A DNA stretch of 43,498 nt from Clostridiales bacterium (GCA_029012085.1 JAQXLK010000203.1:1-43498); one strand, 5' to 3'. Positions 16,205-25,784 are shown, numbered from the stretch's first letter. The notes: generated from the sequence alone by a model not told the origin. A program made the numbers and translations.

Positions 16205-18769
16205 ATGATGAACAAGAGAAAAAAAACGAAAAGCATTGTAACTATGATATTGGTATTTTCTATGATTGCAATGAGTATATTGCCAATGGGCAACATTGCA
16301 TTTGCAAAAACGACATCAAAAAAAATCGTTTTGGAAAATAGTAATTGTGAGACCTATGTAGGTAAAAAAGTCAATATTAAATTGAACAAGACGAAGACTT
16401 CAAAAGATTACAGGAACGCAAAATTAGTATATACAAGCTCAAATAAGAAAATAGCGAAGGTAAATACAAAAGGTGTAGTAACACCAATCAAAAAAGGAAA
16501 TGTTACTATAACTGTAGCTGTAAAGAACAAGAAGAAAATAAAAACGACTTGTAAGATTAAAGTGTATGAGGCTACAAAGCAAATAGAATTATCGGGTGCC
16601 AAGTCGTATACACTTACAGCAGGTGATTCAATACAATTAAATGCTAGTGTAGTGAAACCAAAAAAGGGTGCTATGCCAATAAGCTGGAGTTCGTCAGATA
16701 AGAATGTGGTAAGTGTTGATGAAAAAGGAAAGGTTACTGCAGAAAAAGAAGGAACTGCAACCGTAACGGCAACATCTGGAAATAAAATGGTATCTGTCAA
16801 GATTCAGGTCAAGAGTAAAGCTGAGACAGAGCCAACACCAGCTCCAGAGCCAACACCAGCCCCAGAGCCAGCACCAAATCCACAACCAACAGCACCAGGT
16901 TTTAAAACGGAAATATCGAGCGGAAAATGGTTAGGAATGGATTATGTTACTTATTATGATAGTAATAATGAAGTAGCATGTTTGTTAACAGGAAAACAGA
17001 CAGAAGGAAGAGAAAACTATTATAATTCGCCATTTCAAAATCTGAAGAAACTTTATGTAGGAGCTACTCTTACAGATTGCAAATGTTTATTTGCCAATTT
17101 TAATACGGTAGAAAAAATTGAATTTGCAGATGGTTCAGATGTATCACAAGTGACAGATATGTCAGATTTGTTTGATGGATGTAAGAAACTAATTCAAATA
17201 GATATAAGTGATTTTAACACGTCAAACGTAACGGATATGTCGGGAATATTTAGCAGATGTAATTCCCTGACTAAGGTGGATATATGTGGTATCGACACGT
17301 CAAGCGTAACGAATATGTCATATATGTTTAGTGGTTGTAGCAGTCTTACGGAAATAGATATTAAGAGTTTGGATACAACCAAAGTAACGAATATGTCAGG
17401 TATGTTTGGTAGTTGTAGCAGTCTAACCCAAATTGATTTAACAGGGATTGTTACATCAGATGTAACAGATATGTCATATATGTTTTCTGGTTGTAAGAAT
17501 CTTGAAGAACTAGATATAAGTCCTTTGGATACAAGTAATGTAACGGATATGTCGAGCATGTTTAGTAGTTGTGACAATCTTGAAGAACTGGATATAAGTT
17601 CGTTGGATACAAGCAACGTAACAGATATGTCGGGTATGTTTAATTTTTGTGATAAACTAAAAAAAGTAAATATAAGTAAATTGAACACAAAAAATGTAAC
17701 AGATATGTCGAGCATGTTTAATCAATGCTATAATCTGAATCAGGTAGACTTTAGCGGGTTGGATATATCAAGCGTTACAAATATGTCAAAAATGTTTTCT
17801 TCTTGCGCAAAACTAATAGAAGTAAACTTTAGTGGATTAAATGCAAAAAATGTAACAGATATGTCAAATATGTTTTATAAGTGTTATGACTTGACTAAAA
17901 TTGATTTTACAGATTTTTCTGTATCAAAAGTGACTGATATAACAGGGATGTTTTATTACTGTAATAAATTAACTCAATTAGATCTCAGTAATTGGGATTT
18001 GTCGAACATAAATGATACATCATATATGTTTTATTACTGTCAATCTTTAACACAAATTGATTTTACAGATATAAATACAAGCAACGTAACGAATATGTCA
18101 AATATGTTTGAGCAGTGTAGTAATCTTACAGAAATAGATGTTAAGAGTCTGGATACAAGCAACGTAACGGATATGTCAAATATGTTTTATGGTTGTTCTA
18201 AGTTAGTCAAATTTGTTTTTAAAGATATCAATACAGGCAACGTAACGAATATGTCGAATATGTTTCGTGATTGTTATGCTTTATCAGAAATTGACTTTAG
18301 TGATATTGATACAAAAAATGTAACAGATATGTCAGGGATGTTTGCTAATTGTCAGGCTATAACAAAAATTGATTTAAGTGATGTGAACACATCAAACGTA
18401 ACAAATATGAGTGACATGTTTGTTTTCTGTAAAGCATTAACAGAAATAGATATCCATAGCTTCGATACTAGAAAAGTAACGACGATGAGAAGCATGTTTA
18501 GTGATTGTGAGGCATTAACCCAGATAGATATTAGTAGTTTTGACACAAGCAATGTGACTGATATGTTATGTATGTTTTCTCACTGCTATGCTCTATCACA
18601 AATTGACTTAACTAATTTTAATACATTGAATGTAACAGATATGAAGTCGATGTTTTATTATTGTAGGGAACTTAAACAGATTCTTGTATCAAATGCTTGG
18701 GTTACAAATCAAGCAAACATTGATAGAATGTTTGACGAGTGTGGTTGTAGTAGTGTTACATATAAATAG
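16205..18769 (+). CDS. BspA/DUF285-type repeat surface protein with two bacterial Ig-like (Big_2) domains
   Basis: Signal peptide; KIAKVNTKGVVTPIKKGNVTITV and VVSVDEKGKVTAEKEGTATVTATSG; EPTPAPEPTPAPEP linker; about 20 repeats of DTSNVTDMSxMFxxCxxLxxIDxS. Confidence 0.9.
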   Translation: MMNKRKKTKSIVTMILVFSMIAMSILPMGNIAFAKTTSKKIVLENSNCETYVGKKVNIKLNKTKTSKDYRNAKLVYTSSNKKIAKVNTKGVVTPIKKGNVTITVAVKNKKKIKTTCKIKVYEATKQIELSGAKSYTLTAGDSIQLNASVVKPKKGAMPISWSSSDKNVVSVDEKGKVTAEKEGTATVTATSGNKMVSVKIQVKSKAETEPTPAPEPTPAPEPAPNPQPTAPGFKTEISSGKWLGMDYVTYYDSNNEVACLLTGKQTEGRENYYNSPFQNLKKLYVGATLTDCKCLFANFNTVEKIEFADGSDVSQVTDMSDLFDGCKKLIQIDISDFNTSNVTDMSGIFSRCNSLTKVDICGIDTSSVTNMSYMFSGCSSLTEIDIKSLDTTKVTNMSGMFGSCSSLTQIDLTGIVTSDVTDMSYMFSGCKNLEELDISPLDTSNVTDMSSMFSSCDNLEELDISSLDTSNVTDMSGMFNFCDKLKKVNISKLNTKNVTDMSSMFNQCYNLNQVDFSGLDISSVTNMSKMFSSCAKLIEVNFSGLNAKNVTDMSNMFYKCYDLTKIDFTDFSVSKVTDITGMFYYCNKLTQLDLSNWDLSNINDTSYMFYYCQSLTQIDFTDINTSNVTNMSNMFEQCSNLTEIDVKSLDTSNVTDMSNMFYGCSKLVKFVFKDINTGNVTNMSNMFRDCYALSEIDFSDIDTKNVTDMSGMFANCQAITKIDLSDVNTSNVTNMSDMFVFCKALTEIDIHSFDTRKVTTMRSMFSDCEALTQIDISSFDTSNVTDMLCMFSHCYALSQIDLTNFNTLNVTDMKSMFYYCRELKQILVSNAWVTNQANIDRMFDECGCSSVTYK

Positions 18770-18803
18770 AAATAGTCAATAAAAAGTAATTATGATGAGA
18801 AAA

Positions 18804-18834
18804 GCAGTATGTGTGTAAAGCACATACTGTTTTT
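18804..18834 (+). terminator. Terminator after BspA-like gene
   Basis: cagtatgtg-tgtaaag-cacatactg followed by ttttt. Confidence 0.75.
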
Positions 18835-18838
18835 GTAT

Positions 18839-18855
18839 GCCCGCCATGGGCGGGC
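18839..18855. repeat. GC-rich palindrome in AT-rich intergenic region
   Basis: gcccgcc-atg-ggcgggc. Confidence 0.6.
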
Positions 18856-18985
18856 TCTTAAGGGTGCAAGGTAAGCGATGAATAACAGTCCGTTTCTACA
18901 TTTAGTCAATTTATGGGAATACGAATTCGTGTATATATGAATAAGGATAAGTAGTATGGCAATACTCATCAATGAGGTGATGAGT

Positions 18986-19609
18986 ATGAGTAAACATAAA
19001 CCAGAACATATTGGCATCATTCCGGATGGAAACCGCCGCTGGGCAGCGGGAAAGGGAATGAAAAAGAAGGATGGATATGCATACGGATTAGAACCGGGTC
19101 TTAAGCTGATGCAGATGGCAAAAGCAAATGGAATAAAGGAAATCACGTATTATGGATTTACTGTGGATAATTGTAAGCGTCCGGCAGAACAGTTTCAGGC
19201 GTTTCAAAGAGCATGCGTTGCTGCGGTTGAAATGCTGACAAAGGAAGGAGCCGACCTGCTTGTGATAGGAGACAGCAGTTCTAAATGTTTCCCAAAGGAG
19301 TTACTGCCGTATACGAAACGGACACCGGTACATGGTGGTGGAATCCGGGTGAATTTTTTAGTCAATTATGGCTGGCAGTGGGATTTGTCCCATATTGAAG
19401 AAGATGGAAAACCATATTCCAGTGATATTTCCAGGATTGATCTGATTATCCGCTGGGGTGGTATGCGGCGGCTTTCCGGCTTTTTACCGATTCAGTCTGT
19501 GTATGCAGATTTTTATGTGGAGGAGCATTTGTGGCCGGATTATACGGATGAGGATTTTATGAATGCATTGGAATGGTATGGAAGACAGGATGTAACACTT
19601 GGAGGCTAG
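18986..19609 (+). CDS. Divergent cis-prenyltransferase (undecaprenyl diphosphate synthase family)
   Basis: KPEHIGIIPDGNRRWA and RWGGMRRLSGFLPIQSVYADFYVEEHLWPDYTDEDFMNALEWYGRQD. Confidence 0.8.
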   Translation: MSKHKPEHIGIIPDGNRRWAAGKGMKKKDGYAYGLEPGLKLMQMAKANGIKEITYYGFTVDNCKRPAEQFQAFQRACVAAVEMLTKEGADLLVIGDSSSKCFPKELLPYTKRTPVHGGGIRVNFLVNYGWQWDLSHIEEDGKPYSSDISRIDLIIRWGGMRRLSGFLPIQSVYADFYVEEHLWPDYTDEDFMNALEWYGRQDVTLGG

Positions 19610-19670
19610 GAATGGACGAAAAAATGTTTTGTATGATACAATAAGAGAAAAAGAAACGATAGGTGTACAA

Positions 19671-20939
19671 ATGAAAATCAAAGTAAAAGAAATTAGTTAT
19701 GATAAGATTGCTGATTTGCCGGAACGTAAACATCATAATCCAGTCAGACCAAGTTGTTTTTTTAGATGGTTGCTGAAGACGCTTTCTGCTGGAGAGCTGA
19801 AGCAGGTTGGGTTTCAATATAGGCAGTTCGGTATGGAACGTCTTTCAAAGAACCAGCCATGTCTTGTGTTAATGAATCATTCAAGTTTTATTGATTTAAA
19901 GATTGCAGAAACAGTTCTTTATCCGCGACCTCTCAATATTATCTGCACATCGGATGGATTTGTTGGAAAAGAATGGCTGATGCGTCAGGCTGGATGTATT
20001 CCGACAAATAAATTTGTAACTGATGTGCAGATGGTGCGGGATATGCATTATGCTTTACATACTTTGCACAGTTCTGTGCTGATGTATCCGGAGGCAAGTT
20101 ATAGTTTTGATGGAACTGCAACACCATTGCCGGATACCCTTGGTAAATGTATAAAACTTTTAAAGGTTCCTGTTATTATGATTCGAACCCATGGAGCGTT
20201 TCTGCGTGATCCATTATATAACAATTTACAGCTTAGGAATGTACCGGTTTCTGCGGATGTGACATATCTGTTATCACCGGAGGAGATTGAAGAGAAAACA
20301 ACCAGACAACTGCAGCAGACCATTGAGCAGGTATTTACATTTGATAATTTCAAAGAACAGCAGGAGGAAAAAACTGCTGTGACAGAGAGTTTTCGTGCAG
20401 ATTATTTAAACCGTGTGCTTTATAAATGTCCACATTGTGGCACAGAAGGAGAAATGTCTGGAAGGGGAATTTTGCTGCAGTGCGGGCATTGTAACAAAGA
20501 ATATGAACTTGATGAATATGGTTATTTAAAGGCAAAGGATGGGAATAGTGCATTTATTCATATTCCGGACTGGTATCGGTGGCAGCGGGATGAGGTGATA
20601 AAAGAGATAGAGGATGGCAAATATCACCTGGATATTGATGTGGATATTTGTATTATGAAGAATTTGCAGTGTATATACCGGGTGGGAGAAGGTCGCCTGC
20701 GTCATAGTGAAAATGGATTTCGGCTGGATGGGTGCAATGGGAAATTGCATTATACACAGCAACCTAATGTATCTTATAGTTTATATGCAGATTACTATTG
20801 GTATGAGTTGGGAGATGTTATTTGTATTGGTGATATGAATATCCTGTATTATTGTTTTCCTAAAAATGCAAAGAAATCTATTGTTGCAAAGGCACGGATT
20901 GCAACAGAGGAACTATATAAAAGGGCGAGAAAAAAGTAA
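19671..20939 (+). CDS. PlsC-like acyltransferase with C-terminal zinc-ribbon region
   Basis: NHSSFIDLK (HX4D), YPEASYSFDG, then CPHCGTEG...LQCGHCNKEY; start moved to ATG 19671. Confidence 0.75.
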   Translation: MKIKVKEISYDKIADLPERKHHNPVRPSCFFRWLLKTLSAGELKQVGFQYRQFGMERLSKNQPCLVLMNHSSFIDLKIAETVLYPRPLNIICTSDGFVGKEWLMRQAGCIPTNKFVTDVQMVRDMHYALHTLHSSVLMYPEASYSFDGTATPLPDTLGKCIKLLKVPVIMIRTHGAFLRDPLYNNLQLRNVPVSADVTYLLSPEEIEEKTTRQLQQTIEQVFTFDNFKEQQEEKTAVTESFRADYLNRVLYKCPHCGTEGEMSGRGILLQCGHCNKEYELDEYGYLKAKDGNSAFIHIPDWYRWQRDEVIKEIEDGKYHLDIDVDICIMKNLQCIYRVGEGRLRHSENGFRLDGCNGKLHYTQQPNVSYSLYADYYWYELGDVICIGDMNILYYCFPKNAKKSIVAKARIATEELYKRARKK

Positions 20940-20978
20940 AAGAATGCAAGGTATGCCTGCTGTATCGGAAAACAAAGC

Positions 20979-22046
20979 TTAATTCCGAAAAATCCTCTGT
21001 AATGTCTCATCCTCATGCAGCAGTTCTTTTGCTCTAACCCTGTACTTTTCTTCATGCAGATAGGTATGTCGGAATGGTTTAATGGAAGGGGCAAGATCAA
21101 TAGCTCGTTCATAATCATGGATATCAAGCTCTAAAGTTTCCACAAAATCAAAGAATCCGGTATCCGTCAAAATGGTATGCACCCGTTTATAACGGTGATT
21201 CTGTACAAGGCTCATCAAATAAGTTGCGATTCCCACCTGGATTCCATGAAGCTGAGGACGTTCTAACAATTTGTCCAGAGCATGAGAGATTAAATGCTCG
21301 CTGCCGCTGGTAGGTGCACTGCTTCCGGCAATTTCGTTTGCAATACCGCTCATGGCAAGGGAATCCAATAATTCTTTTAAGAATAAATCATCTTTGATGC
21401 TGGTAAAAGGCGTACGCACAAAACTGTTGACAGCTTTCTTTGCAATCATCATGGCAAAATCATTTACTTCTGTAAGTCCTAAGTCTTCCTCATACTGCCA
21501 GTCATAAAGTGCAGTAATCTTTGAAACCATATCCCCGATTCCGGAATAGAGAAAGCGTTCCGGTGCACTTTTGATGACTGCGGTATCCACAATAATGCCG
21601 TATGCCATTCTGGCAGGAACGGAATTTCTCCGGTTGTCAATAATTAGGGAAGCGCTTGCGCTGGAAAAGCCGTCACTAGAGGCAGAGGTTGGGATGCTGA
21701 TAAATGGAAGTTTACGCAGAAAACCACTATATTTTGCAGCATCGATTACTTTTCCGCCACCTAATCCGATTACAGCCTGTGTCTTTGCAGGAAGACTGAA
21801 TGCCAGAGTAGTAATATCTTCTAAACACACAGAATCTAGTTCCTGATATTCTAAAACTTCAATATCTGCATTACGTAAGGATTCCATAACGGTATTTCCG
21901 AACATGTCAATTAAACCATTACCAAAGAAAATGACTACCTTTCGGATATCACTTTCTTTTAAGTAAGTTCCAATTCTGTTAAGTGCTCCTTCTTCAATCT
22001 TTAAAAGCGCTGGAATTGCAATGTAATCGTTATTTTTCTGTCCCAT
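20979..22046 (-). CDS. Iron-containing alcohol dehydrogenase family, sn-glycerol-1-phosphate dehydrogenase/AraM-like
   Basis: VIGLGGGKVIDAAKYSGFLRKLPFISIPTSASSDGFSSASASL; SGSEHLISHALD; HGIQVGIATYLMS. Confidence 0.75.
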   Translation of the reverse strand: MGQKNNDYIAIPALLKIEEGALNRIGTYLKESDIRKVVIFFGNGLIDMFGNTVMESLRNADIEVLEYQELDSVCLEDITTLAFSLPAKTQAVIGLGGGKVIDAAKYSGFLRKLPFISIPTSASSDGFSSASASLIIDNRRNSVPARMAYGIIVDTAVIKSAPERFLYSGIGDMVSKITALYDWQYEEDLGLTEVNDFAMMIAKKAVNSFVRTPFTSIKDDLFLKELLDSLAMSGIANEIAGSSAPTSGSEHLISHALDKLLERPQLHGIQVGIATYLMSLVQNHRYKRVHTILTDTGFFDFVETLELDIHDYERAIDLAPSIKPFRHTYLHEEKYRVRAKELLHEDETLQRIFRN

Positions 22047-22227
22047 GATGGATATTCCTTTCTTTGAATTTGAATGGTATTAAATGATTCGCTATACTAG
22101 ATTATTGCTATAATAGCATGACTGTATTCATTTTTCTAGAAGAAAATTAATGCTAGATAATCTGGTAATTGACAAGATACATTCCCATATATATAGTATA
22201 CCTTATAACGACTTATATTGAAAATTT

Positions 22228-23565
22228 TTGTATAAGGGGGTACTTATGATAATCTTACAATGGTGTAAAACACAGATTATGTGTTTGCTGATTTTAGCAT
22301 ATATTGGGATTATATATATCAGGGAAGGAAATCATCTCAATCAAATCAGTAAAAAGAATAACTGTAATTTCATATTTGATGTATTATTTATCGTAACAGA
22401 ATTAGCTATATTGTTTGACGGCATTACCGCATGTACGATTAATTTTCAGGAACGGATTCCGTTAATAGTTAATTTGTTAGCTCATTTAGGAATGTTCGTA
22501 TTTTATGAGATTTTTGCGACTCTGTTATTTTTGTATTGGGTATTTGAAACGGTAGGAAAGCCCAAAAGAAAAGGAAGTATGGTGGCATATTTGTTGCCTA
22601 GTATCATTTCCATTTGCTTAACGATATACTTCATTCCTGAACTCAAATTCATACATGGACAATATACAAATTACTCTATGGGAACAGCAGTTTATGTTAG
22701 CTTTATTTGTGCTGCATTTTACTGTGTCCTTACCATAGCAGTTATCATAATGAAATGCAGGTATATACCGAAGAAAAAAAGAAAAGCATTATCTACTACT
22801 TTGATTTTTATTGTCATTATTATGGCGTTACAGATTTTTTCACCAGAGTCGTTGGTAACTTGTATTGCTGCTATGATGGTTATGATTAGTATCTATATTA
22901 ACATGGAGAATCCTGCAATTCATGGCTTGGAACACTACCACCATGAAATGGTAATGGGATTTGCAACTTTGGTAGAGAATAAAGATGATAACACAGGTGG
23001 ACATATCAGACGATCTTCTGCGTATGCTGTTTTAATCGCCCAGAATCTGAGAAAAAATGAGAAATACAAAAATCTGATTACTAAGGATTTTATTGATAAT
23101 CTTGCCCAGTCTGCACCAATGCATGATATTGGTAAAATTGGTATTCCGGATGCAATTTTACAGAAACCAGGGAAGCTTACGGCTGAAGAGTTTGATACGA
23201 TGAAAAAGCATCCGGTGATTGGCGGGAAGATCATCGAAGATACATTTGGGCATCTTTTTAATGGTGAATACGAGAATATGGCATTTCAGGTTGCAAGATA
23301 TCATCATGAAAAATGGAATGGAAAAGGATATCCGGATGGACTGAGTGGATTGGATATACCGCTATGTGCCCGTATCATGGCTGTGGCAGATGTGTTTGAT
23401 GCTGTATCAGCAAAACGATGTTATAGAGATGCGATGCCTTTGGAAGAATGCTATAATATTATATCAAATGGAAGAGGGGTAGATTTTGATCCTGATATTG
23501 TGGATGCATTTATGCTGGATAGGGATAAGGTAGAAGAGATTTATGATAGCGAAATACATATATGA
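22228..23565 (+). CDS. Membrane-anchored HD-GYP domain protein
   Basis: MHDIGKIGIPDAILQKPGKLTAEEF...HHEKWNGKGYPDGLSGLDIPLCARIMAVADVFDAVSAKRCYR. Confidence 0.9.
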   Translation: MYKGVLMIILQWCKTQIMCLLILAYIGIIYIREGNHLNQISKKNNCNFIFDVLFIVTELAILFDGITACTINFQERIPLIVNLLAHLGMFVFYEIFATLLFLYWVFETVGKPKRKGSMVAYLLPSIISICLTIYFIPELKFIHGQYTNYSMGTAVYVSFICAAFYCVLTIAVIIMKCRYIPKKKRKALSTTLIFIVIIMALQIFSPESLVTCIAAMMVMISIYINMENPAIHGLEHYHHEMVMGFATLVENKDDNTGGHIRRSSAYAVLIAQNLRKNEKYKNLITKDFIDNLAQSAPMHDIGKIGIPDAILQKPGKLTAEEFDTMKKHPVIGGKIIEDTFGHLFNGEYENMAFQVARYHHEKWNGKGYPDGLSGLDIPLCARIMAVADVFDAVSAKRCYRDAMPLEECYNIISNGRGVDFDPDIVDAFMLDRDKVEEIYDSEIHI

Positions 23566-23583
23566 TTATATATTTATTGATAA

Positions 23584-23619
23584 AAAACGACCGTTAACCT
23601 GGGTTGGCGGTCGTTTTTA
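23584..23619 (+). terminator. Terminator after HD-GYP gene
   Basis: aaaacgaccg...cggtcgttttt. Confidence 0.75.
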
Positions 23620-23638
23620 AAACATAGGAGGATAAAAA

Positions 23639-24415
23639 ATGAAGCAATATATTGTAGATGCATTTACAGATAATGTTTTTTCGGGGAATCAGGCGGCAGT
23701 ATGCGTACTAGACAACTGGATTCCGGAAGAAATGATGATAAATATCGCAAAGGAAAATAATTTTTCGGAAACTGCTTTTACCGTACAGGAAGATGGAGCA
23801 TATCGGCTTCGCTGGTTTACTCCTGGTGGTGAGATTGACCTTTGTGGACATGCAACACTTGCAACGGCATTTGTTATCATGCAGTTTTATGAGAAGGATA
23901 GGAATTTAATTGTATTTCATACGTTAAGTGGGGATTTGGTGGTAGAGCGTCAAGGAGATACCTATGAGATGGATTTGCCAGCTTTTATATCTGAGAAAAT
24001 TCCGGTGACAGATCAGATGGCAGAGGCATTAGGTGCAAGACCAATTGAGGCGTATTTGAGCAGGGATATTTTGTTGGTAATGGACTCGGAGGATACTGTT
24101 AAAAATCTGAAACCGGATATGGAAAAGTTAAAATTATTGGAAGGTTTATGTGTAGGTGTAACGGCAAAAGGCAGGGAATATGATTGTGTTTCCAGAGTGT
24201 TTGCACCGAAACTGAATGTGACAGAAGATCCGGTTACCGGCTCAACACATTGTATGATAGTGCCGATATGGGCAGATAAGCTTGGAAAGACAAGAGTAAC
24301 TGCATACCAGGCTTCCGCTAGAACTGGAACGCTTTATTGTGAGGTAAAGAAGGACAGGGTAAAGATGGCAGGAAAAGCGGTGGTGTATTCGATTGCTGAA
24401 ATTTTGCCGGTATGA
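23639..24415 (+). CDS. PhzF family isomerase
   Basis: VDAFTDNVFSGNQAAVCVLDNW, NFSETAFTV, RWFTPGGEIDLCGHATLATA, DPVTGSTHC. Confidence 0.9.
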   Translation: MKQYIVDAFTDNVFSGNQAAVCVLDNWIPEEMMINIAKENNFSETAFTVQEDGAYRLRWFTPGGEIDLCGHATLATAFVIMQFYEKDRNLIVFHTLSGDLVVERQGDTYEMDLPAFISEKIPVTDQMAEALGARPIEAYLSRDILLVMDSEDTVKNLKPDMEKLKLLEGLCVGVTAKGREYDCVSRVFAPKLNVTEDPVTGSTHCMIVPIWADKLGKTRVTAYQASARTGTLYCEVKKDRVKMAGKAVVYSIAEILPV

Positions 24416-24555
24416 GCTTTTTACCAGTACAAAAAGTAGAAGAAATATAGAATTATATGAGAAACTGGGATACAATGTTTTTTCTGAAAGGAAGATTACA
24501 GAAGAACTAAGGTTTGTATACCTGGAAAAGTATGGATATGAGAGAGAGTAAGTGT

Positions 24556-25116
24556 ATGAAGATTGAACGGGTAACTATAGAAGACGCGGAAGAACTTCTT
24601 TCAATATATGCGCCTTATGTTCGTGATACAGCAATTTCATTTGAATATGAGGTGCCAGCTTTGTCTGAATTTCAAGAAAGAATTAGGAATATTTCAGCAG
24701 TTTTGCCATACATAAAAGCAGTAGAGGAAGATAAAATTCTTGGATATGCATATGCGAATAAATTCAAAGCTAGAAAAGCATATGATTGGTCTGTAGAAGT
24801 GACGATTTATGTCAGAAATGATGCAAGAAGGTTAGGTGTTGGAAAACTGCTCTATCACGCATTGGAAAACTCTTTGCGACGTATTGGTGTATTGAATATG
24901 AATGCATGTATAGCAGTTCCAAGGGAAGAGGATGAGCATCTAAGTAACGACAGCTGCTATTTTCATGAAAAAATGGGATTTCATCTTGTTGGAACATTTC
25001 ATAATAGCGGATACAAATTTAATACATGGTATGACATGATCTGGATGGAAAAAATGATTGGACAACACTGCAGACATCAGGAAGATGTGAGATATGGTGA
25101 ATGGACCATAGAATGA
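24556..25116 (+). CDS. GNAT family N-acetyltransferase (phosphinothricin acetyltransferase-like)
   Basis: IYAPYVRDTAISFEYEVP, WSVEVTIYVRNDARRLGVGKLLYHAL, FHEKMGFHLVGTFHNSGYKF. Confidence 0.85.
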   Translation: MKIERVTIEDAEELLSIYAPYVRDTAISFEYEVPALSEFQERIRNISAVLPYIKAVEEDKILGYAYANKFKARKAYDWSVEVTIYVRNDARRLGVGKLLYHALENSLRRIGVLNMNACIAVPREEDEHLSNDSCYFHEKMGFHLVGTFHNSGYKFNTWYDMIWMEKMIGQHCRHQEDVRYGEWTIE

Positions 25117-25180
25117 TGATATGGAAGTGGCAAAAGTGTGGTTGTTATCATAACCTGAGTTGTAAGGAAGAGGTGAATAC

Positions 25181-25390
25181 ATGGCGAATATCATAACAAG
25201 CAGCAGAATTCTGTGTAGCGTAGTGTTGTTTTTCTTTCCTGCATTTTCTACTGCATTTTATGTTTTATATGGGATAGCTGGATTTACAGATATGATTGAC
25301 GGAACGGTTGCAAGAAAGACAGGAACTGTCAGTGAATTTGGTTCTAGACTAGATACGATTGCAGACTTTGTATTTGTTATTGAAGTATGA
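25181..25390 (+). pseudogene. Truncated CDP-alcohol phosphatidyltransferase
   Basis: NIITSSRILCSVVL...DMIDGTVARKTGTVSEFGSRLDTIADFVFV then stop; CDP-OH-P signature present, C-terminal TM portion missing. Confidence 0.75.
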
Positions 25391-25449
25391 AATATGAATA
25401 AAATTAATATGCAATTCAATTGGTATAATAAATAACTTTTTGGTTTACC

Positions 25450-25478
25450 TTGAAGAATTGTTTAGTATATGCTATGAT
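25450..25478 (+). promoter_or_regulatory. Promoter of small hydrophobic toxin gene
   Basis: TTGAAG-17 bp-TATGAT. Confidence 0.6.
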
Positions 25479-25562
25479 ATTATAGTGTAATTGAAAGAAA
25501 TTCGGGTGTGAATTTCCGATTGTTTGATGCCCTCTAGTACTATAAAGGAGGGTGATGCCCTA

Positions 25563-25649
25563 TGAACACAATAGAAGTACTTACTTTGTTGCTAGTAGTT
25601 TTTGCGGCACTGTCTTACATAGACAATCATATTAACAAAAAGAAATAGC
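25563..25649 (+). CDS. 28-aa hydrophobic peptide, putative holin-like (type I) toxin
   Basis: MNTIEVLTLLLVVFAALSYIDNHINKKK*; SD (aaaggagggtgatg) pairs with upstream ccctc. Confidence 0.7.
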
Positions 25650-25736
25650 ACCCCTTACCGTCCAAAGTGATGAGTGCTAATCTTTAAAATTTTAAATTTC
25701 ACTGAGGGCAAATCGGAGTCATATCCGATTACCTTT
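25640..25736 (-). ncRNA. Predicted antisense antitoxin RNA overlapping toxin 3' end
   Basis: Minus-strand TTGATT (25771-25766)-17-TATAAT (25748-25743); minus-strand hairpin agcac...gtgct followed by atttcttttt near 25640. Confidence 0.6.
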
Positions 25737-25753
25737 GAGTAAATTATACACTA

Positions 25754-25784
25754 GAGTGGTTGAGAAATCAACTGCTCTTTTCAA
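25754..25784 (+). terminator. Predicted toxin mRNA terminator
   Basis: agagtggttga-gaaa-tcaactgctctttt. Confidence 0.5.

Noticed and set aside
17150-18700. Tandem DNA repeats in long ORF as CRISPR or satellite
   Set aside because: Explained by the BspA/DUF285 protein repeats; the reading frame is kept throughout.
18790-19146. Minus-strand 118-aa ORF
   Set aside because: Antisense to the uppS-like gene start and intergenic region; no domain-like content or SD.
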